This document shows, in pieces, positions 60,395-64,000 of a stretch of DNA of 64,000 nucleotides. Below the pieces are notes generated by a model. The model was not told the origin of the DNA and made no database searches. It was given only the letters and a program-made list of their open reading frames with translations. Both the position numbers and the translations under genes were made by a program. The stretch is taken from positions 41,747 to 105,746 of the forward strand of contig CAJTVJ010000004.1 in the NCBI GenBank assembly GCA_910579785.1, in the 5' to 3' direction. This stretch comes from an uncultured Christensenella sp. GTDB taxonomy: Bacteria > Bacillota > Clostridia > Christensenellales > UBA3700. Each line of letters opens with the position of its first letter. Position 1 is the stretch's first letter.

Positions 60395-60533
60395 AGTTGT
60401 TTGGACGGCTTATCTTACACCGGAAGAATACGATTTTATAAATTTAATGGTGAAAGGCAGCTGTATGACGAAGGAAAAGTTTTTCGTACTCGCAAGCTAT
60501 TTCTATATTGCTTTAAATAATAATTTAAAGTGA
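60342..60533 (+). CDS. Small protein B, paralogue of small protein A
   Basis: A 63-residue protein starting MENGHPTLTDSSTIKNGKVVW. Residues ~21-57 (VWTAYLTPEEYDFINLMVKG, then SCMTKEKFFVLASYFYIAL) align residue for residue with protein A, with the same strand-helix-helix pattern. The ATG at 60342 has ACGGAG 9 bp upstream, inside the end of gene A, so translation is likely coupled. The frame is open back to 60282, so a frameshifted A-B fusion cannot be excluded. Function unknown. Confidence 0.5.
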   Translation: MENGHPTLTDSSTIKNGKVVWTAYLTPEEYDFINLMVKGSCMTKEKFFVLASYFYIALNNNLK

Positions 60534-60707
60534 TGTGGTTTTGGTATAAATCAAATTTTTGCGCCCATTTGATTTTACCGATACAAGATAGCGCAGTCAA
60601 TGTAATACAAAAATATTATTGAGTAGAAATCAAGCTTGATTTTACCTCTATGCCGTATCTATAAACTATATATAGATACGGTATTAAATATATAAAAGCG
60701 AGGGGAA

Positions 60708-60727
60708 GAGTGCGGCGGGATTTGAAC
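60708..60727 (-). other. tRNA 3'-end-like fragment
   Basis: On the minus strand the segment GTTCAAATCCCGCCGCACTC looks like a T-loop, T-stem 3' arm and acceptor 3' arm of a tRNA, but no matching T-stem 5' arm or tRNA body lies upstream of it. Such fragments mark attachment sites of elements that integrate at tRNA 3' ends. Chance resemblance is possible. Confidence 0.3.
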
Positions 60728-60737
60728 TTGCAAATTA

Positions 60738-60766
60738 TTGACATAAACTTTGATTTATGCTAACAT
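60738..60766 (+). promoter_or_regulatory. Promoter-like sequence with a palindromic spacer
   Basis: TTGACA (60738-60743), 17-bp spacer, TAACAT (60761-60766). The spacer region contains CATAAA and TTTATG arms (60742-60759). Its target is unclear: a 14-codon frame (MYRCQFCTARYDVK) starts at 60776. The rest of 60534-60868 holds no gene. Confidence 0.35.
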
Positions 60767-60868
60767 ATTTTTGATATGTATCGCTGTCAATTTTGCACTG
60801 CAAGATATGATGTGAAGTAGGTCTAATATGATAGATTAAGTTTATTTATCAAATTGCAATGTAAAATA

Positions 60869-60895
60869 AAAAATGACCGATTACAGTCATTTTTT
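60869..60895 (-). terminator. Terminator of tRNA-Trp
   Basis: On the minus strand AAAAAATGAC pairs with GTCATTTTTT around an 8-nt loop, immediately after the tRNA 3' end; the 3' arm supplies the T-run. Confidence 0.75.
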
Positions 60896-60969
60896 GGCAG
60901 GGGAGACGCGATTCGAACACGCAACCAATGGTTTTGGAGACCACTACTCTACCGTTGAGCCACTCCCCT
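60895..60969 (-). tRNA. trnW: tRNA-Trp (CCA anticodon)
   Basis: A full cloverleaf can be drawn on the minus strand: acceptor AGGGGAG with CTCCCCT, D-arm, anticodon loop CTCCAAA with anticodon CCA, T-loop TTCGAAT, discriminator G and an encoded 3' CCA (60895-60897). It is the only tRNA seen in the window and lies opposite to the surrounding genes. Confidence 0.95.
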
Positions 60970-61059
60970 AAGTGAAAAGTATCAACTTCTTAAATCTTAA
61001 ATATTATATATAATCTTTTGAGAAGTGTCAAGAAAATAATAGTAATTTGGAGCAAATTT

Positions 61060-61848
61060 ATGAATAGAAAATACAAACTCGGTTTTATCGGCTGCGGCAA
61101 TATGGCAAAAGCCATAATACACGGCATTATTCAAAGTAAAATTATCTCAATCGACGAAATGATAGTCTCAACACCTAGCATCAGTGCGCCTTATAAGGGG
61201 ATTGCCTATACCAACGATAATTCATACGTTATGTCGTCATGTGAAAACGTCGTGTTGGCAGTCAAACCGCAAATTTTTAGAGAGATTGCGTCAAAATTAG
61301 ACGGCAAAGATTGCAATGCGATTATTTCTATAATGGCAGGCGTTAGCATGTCCACCATAGTTGACGCTTGCAATTGTGACAGAGTTTTTAGAATAATGCC
61401 AAATACTCCTTGCGCAATAGGCGAAGGAGTGAGCGCAATAACCTCGCTCAATTCAGATAAGGACACGTCGGATTTTGTTGAAAGCGTATTTTCTACCGTA
61501 TCCAAGGTTGTGAAGGTCGACGAGAAATATTTTGACGCAGTGACGTCAATAAGCGGCAGCGGACCTGCTTACGTGTATTATTTCATCAAAGCCATGATTG
61601 AAGGCGGTATGAAAGGCGGACTCGATTTTAATCAAAGCAAAGAACTTGCTATTGCAACAATGATAGGAGCCAGCAAAATGGTGGACAAGAGCGACGAAAA
61701 TATCGACGTGCTTATCGACAAAGTTTGCTCTAAGGGCGGAACTACTATTCAGGCAATCGATACGTTCAAAAGAAAACAAATTTTAGAAGGAATAGTCGAA
61801 GGTATTGAAAATTGCAGAAAGAGAAGCGAGGAATTGAGCAAAGCATGA
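61060..61848 (+). CDS. proC: Pyrroline-5-carboxylate reductase
   Basis: Last step of proline biosynthesis. The 262-residue protein has the Rossmann motif GFIGCGNMAKAIIHGI, RIMPNTPCAIGEGVSAI, the signature SGSGPAYVYYFIKAMIEGGMKGGL and KGGTTIQAIDTF. The ATG at 61060 is preceded by TTGGAGC; the frame extends to 61018 upstream without a ribosome-binding site. It overlaps rnhA by 4 bp. Confidence 0.96.
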   Translation: MNRKYKLGFIGCGNMAKAIIHGIIQSKIISIDEMIVSTPSISAPYKGIAYTNDNSYVMSSCENVVLAVKPQIFREIASKLDGKDCNAIISIMAGVSMSTIVDACNCDRVFRIMPNTPCAIGEGVSAITSLNSDKDTSDFVESVFSTVSKVVKVDEKYFDAVTSISGSGPAYVYYFIKAMIEGGMKGGLDFNQSKELAIATMIGASKMVDKSDENIDVLIDKVCSKGGTTIQAIDTFKRKQILEGIVEGIENCRKRSEELSKA

Positions 61849-62300
61849 AAAAAGTGACGATATATACTGACGGCGCATGCTCCGGCAATCCCGGAATAGG
61901 AGGTTGGGGGACTATACTTATTTACAACGGAATAGAAAAGGAACTGAGCGGCTACAATAAGGATACCACCAACAACAGAATGGAGTTATTTGCCGTCATA
62001 CAAGGGCTAAGCGCGCTAAAAGAGTCGTGCGACGTGCAAATATACAGCGATTCAGCATACGTATGCAACGCATTCTCAGAAGGCTGGACAAGACAATGGG
62101 AATCTAATAATTGGAAGACTTCGAGCAAATCTGCCGTAAAAAACGACGACCTTTGGAAGCATCTGCTTATGCTCATAGCAAAGCATAAAGTTGAATTTAT
62201 AAAAGTCAAAGGACACTCTGACAACGATTATAATAACCGTTGCGACAAATTGGCGACGGATGAAATAAAAAAAGTCAAAAAGAACTTGGGCTTAAATTGA
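61845..62300 (+). CDS. rnhA: Ribonuclease HI
   Basis: Degrades RNA in RNA-DNA hybrids. The 151-residue protein has the four acidic residues: YTDGACSGNPG (Asp), NRMELFAVIQGL (Glu), IYSDSAYV (Asp) and NNRCDKLATDE (Asp), plus basic-protrusion-like GWTRQWESNNWKTSSKSAVKN. ATG at 61845 overlaps the proC stop (ATGA), implying translational coupling. Confidence 0.96.
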   Translation: MKKVTIYTDGACSGNPGIGGWGTILIYNGIEKELSGYNKDTTNNRMELFAVIQGLSALKESCDVQIYSDSAYVCNAFSEGWTRQWESNNWKTSSKSAVKNDDLWKHLLMLIAKHKVEFIKVKGHSDNDYNNRCDKLATDEIKKVKKNLGLN

Positions 62301-62378
62301 ATCATATAAAATATTATAATACTTTTTCCTCATAAAGTAATTATTTATTAGATTACTGCTTATAATATTTATAAGATT

Positions 62379-63344
62379 ATGACGCTGAAATCAAGACTGA
62401 TATCATTGAGTGTAGTGGGTTTAGCATTGACAATATACAACGTCATGTTATATCAGCTATCTGCAAATTTTCCATTGAACAGGTATGTAAAATTGACATG
62501 CTTGTTACTTAATTTGCCGATTATTGCATTGGTCATATTTTCATCCGTAAGAAATTACAGGCAAATTCTCAGATGGTCAATATGCACGTCAGCGCTAATG
62601 GCTATTTTTGCTATTTCTTATTATATTATTTTGAAATACAATCTTATATCAAAATTCAACAGCGCAGAAAAAATTCAAGCATTCTTGGCAAAATACGGGG
62701 CATATGCCGGTCTTATTTATATATTGATACAATTCTTGCAGGTCACTATTATTCCAGTTCCCGCGGCAATAACTACCGTGGCAGGCGTTGCGCTGTTTGG
62801 ATTTTGGCAGACTTTCTTATACAGTATAATAGGCATTATGTGCGGATCAATGTTTGCATTTTTCCTAGGAAGGCGATTTGGAGTGAAGCTAATAATATGG
62901 CTGTGCGGTCAAAGCGTATATGAGAAATACACCAAGCTGACAAAAGGAAAGGATAAAATAGTATTGACTATGATGTTCTTATTTCCTTTTTTCCCGGACG
63001 ATCTGCTTTGTATCGCAGCCGGTATCACTGACATGAAATATTGGGAATTTTTTGTAATTATGCTCTTTACAAGACCTATAAATATATTGATCATGGAGGG
63101 AGCGTTCAAGGGGATAAGCTCAATTCCTCTCACAGGATACGGAATACCTATCTGGATAGCGCTTATCGGAGGCACTCTTGCTATCGTTGCGATAGCATTT
63201 AAATACAGTAAAAATATTGAGGATATACTAATGAATCTCTTTGATAAAATATCAAGTAAATTCCATAGAAAATCAAAAGTAATAAAGACAAAAGGGTATT
63301 CCAATTCCCCCTCATGCTACGATAAAAATAATATACTAAAATAA
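62379..63344 (+). CDS. TVP38/TMEM64 (VTT-domain) family membrane protein
   Basis: A 321-residue membrane protein. Two N-terminal helices (residues ~7-27, 35-52), a third (~67-85), then the VTT domain (~100-270) with YGAYAGLIYILIQFLQVTIIPVPAAITTVAGVALFGFWQTFLYSIIGIMCGSMFAFFLGRRFG and PFFPDDLLCIAAGITDMKYWEFFVIMLFTRP. A basic C-terminal tail follows. VTT/DedA relatives flip or scramble phospholipids or undecaprenyl phosphate; the substrate here is unknown. A TATAAT at 62361 lies close to the ATG and no ribosome-binding site is visible. Confidence 0.85.
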   Translation: MTLKSRLISLSVVGLALTIYNVMLYQLSANFPLNRYVKLTCLLLNLPIIALVIFSSVRNYRQILRWSICTSALMAIFAISYYIILKYNLISKFNSAEKIQAFLAKYGAYAGLIYILIQFLQVTIIPVPAAITTVAGVALFGFWQTFLYSIIGIMCGSMFAFFLGRRFGVKLIIWLCGQSVYEKYTKLTKGKDKIVLTMMFLFPFFPDDLLCIAAGITDMKYWEFFVIMLFTRPINILIMEGAFKGISSIPLTGYGIPIWIALIGGTLAIVAIAFKYSKNIEDILMNLFDKISSKFHRKSKVIKTKGYSNSPSCYDKNNILK

Positions 63345-63372
63345 AAGAGAGGATATCCTCTCTTTAAATTTT
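63344..63372. terminator. Bidirectional terminator between convergent genes
   Basis: A perfect palindrome of 22 bp (63344-63365; arms AAAGAGAGGAT and ATCCTCTCTTT) lies between the VTT gene and the minus-strand gene, with AT-rich flanks on both sides. Confidence 0.8.
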
Positions 63373-63377
63373 ATCAT

Positions 63378-64000
63378 TTAATTTATGTGATATTTATAAG
63401 TTCGATACAACGTAGTATATATTATCGAATGCAACGGCACGTTGAAGAGTAGAATACTCGGCAATATTATAGGTCTTTGCATTGACAAATAGTCGTTTAT
63501 ATTGGCGCCGAACTCCACAAATCCCAGCAGTGCAAATACTATTGGCAGAGTTATCACCGGTAAAAACGATAACAATAGCGACGTCTTAGGATTGTAATTG
63601 GCATATGATTTCTTGGTAGGATCGATAATATACATGACGCCTCTTATTGCGGGATATATGGCTATTGCCAATATCGAAAGCAACCATAGATCCGACACTT
63701 TATTAGAAGTGCTATTGCAAATAACATGAGATATAATCAATTCAACTGCCAAAATAGCAAATATTATCAATGACGTATGCAAATGCAGCTTATTTGAAAA
63801 ATAATATCTATTTACATAGTATTCCATTGTATTATGCTTGTCGTAAGGTTTGATAGTCACGCCTTTTGATTGGTACTTATATACCATCTCTTTCATTGTC
63901 AAAAATTCAATATCTGCGCTGATATCGGGTTGAGCGTCTTCCTCGTCTTCAACGTTAAATAGGTCTGTAAACGTGCCGACGTAATTTACGTCGTTTTCAT
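63378..64000 (-). CDS. Hypothetical membrane protein, 5' end beyond window edge
   Basis: The minus-strand frame is open to base 64000, so the start is not visible; 206 residues can be read. A cytoplasmic acidic stretch (YVGTFTDLFNVEDEEDAQPD) is followed by a basic segment and four membrane helices (about HLHTSLIIFAILAVELIIS, LWLLSILAIAIYPAIRGVMYI, SLLLSFLPVITLPIVFALLG and IILPSILLFNVPLHSIIYTTLY). No family recognised. It is convergent with the VTT gene and the only minus-strand protein gene in the window. Confidence 0.6.
   Translation of the reverse strand, partial: ENDVNYVGTFTDLFNVEDEEDAQPDISADIEFLTMKEMVYKYQSKGVTIKPYDKHNTMEYYVNRYYFSNKLHLHTSLIIFAILAVELIISHVICNSTSNKVSDLWLLSILAIAIYPAIRGVMYIIDPTKKSYANYNPKTSLLLSFLPVITLPIVFALLGFVEFGANINDYLSMQRPIILPSILLFNVPLHSIIYTTLYRTYKYHIN

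Noticed and set aside
60282..60533. Single frameshifted gene covering both small proteins
   Set aside because: Kept open as a possibility, but the second frame has its own ATG with ACGGAG at suitable spacing, so two overlapping genes are the simpler reading.

Overview
The window is a gene-dense, almost entirely plus-strand stretch of a bacterial chromosome. It looks like an uncultured, spore-forming member of the class Clostridia (Bacillota), perhaps a gut lineage such as Christensenellales. The evidence is the complete spoIIIAA-AH operon plus spoIVB, the SCIFF peptide with its radical SAM maturase, the MEP isoprenoid pathway genes, and Gram-positive gene orders (rimP-nusA-rnpM-ylxQ-infB-rbfA-nrnA-truB-ribF; nusB-folD-xseA-xseB-ispA-dxs-tlyA-nadK-argR-recN-spoIVB). 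The order-level assignment is an inference. Apart from tRNA-Trp and a gene cut by the right edge, everything reads left to right.

Layout. 1-4356 is the 3' part of a very large NdvB-like glucan synthase/GH94 gene. 4.5-8.5 kb carries rarA and an ABC transporter pair. 8.5-9.6 kb has a candidate small RNA, ruvX and a repeat-rich gap. 9.66-16.2 kb is yebC-proA-ruvC-ruvA-ruvB-queA-tgt. 16.2-20.9 kb is the tgt-yajC-SCIFF region, interrupted by a Fic-family gene and a DUF5131 gene. 21.1-29.6 kb is rpsB-tsf-pyrH-frr-uppS-cdsA-dxr-rseP-ispG. 29.6-31.2 kb, where Clostridia usually have polC, holds a 530-residue gene with only the PolC-type N-terminal, OB and exonuclease parts. 31.3-39.2 kb is the rimP to ribF translation operon, followed by an endonuclease IV-like gene, an M24 peptidase and efp. 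42-46.6 kb is spoIIIA. 47-58.3 kb is asp23-nusB to spoIVB, including dxs and ispA. The right end has purB, two overlapping paralogous small genes, tRNA-Trp, proC, rnhA, a VTT-domain membrane protein and the edge gene.

How the genes work together. dxs, dxr, ispG, ispA and uppS give five steps from pyruvate and glyceraldehyde phosphate to undecaprenyl diphosphate, with cdsA for phospholipids. ruvA/B/C, rarA, recN, xseA/B and the Nfo-like protein form a recombination and repair set. rpsB/tsf/frr/infB/efp/rimP/rbfA/nusA/nusB/truB/tgt/queA/tlyA serve translation and transcription. SpoIIIA and SpoIVB act in mother cell-forespore communication.

Most worth a second look: a recurring promoter geometry (35 element, 17 bp, -10 element, then ATG 6-7 bp later) at rarA, ruvX, the M24 peptidase gene and nadK, which predicts leaderless mRNAs; a perfect 16-bp palindrome filling the spacer of the rarA promoter; the polymerase-less PolC-like gene; a short structured RNA before ruvX; the overlapping small-protein pair at 60.1-60.5 kb; a Fic protein without the motif histidine; and candidate sporulation-sigma promoters before spoIIIAA and spoIVB. 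I found no CRISPR array, prophage or intact insertion sequence.
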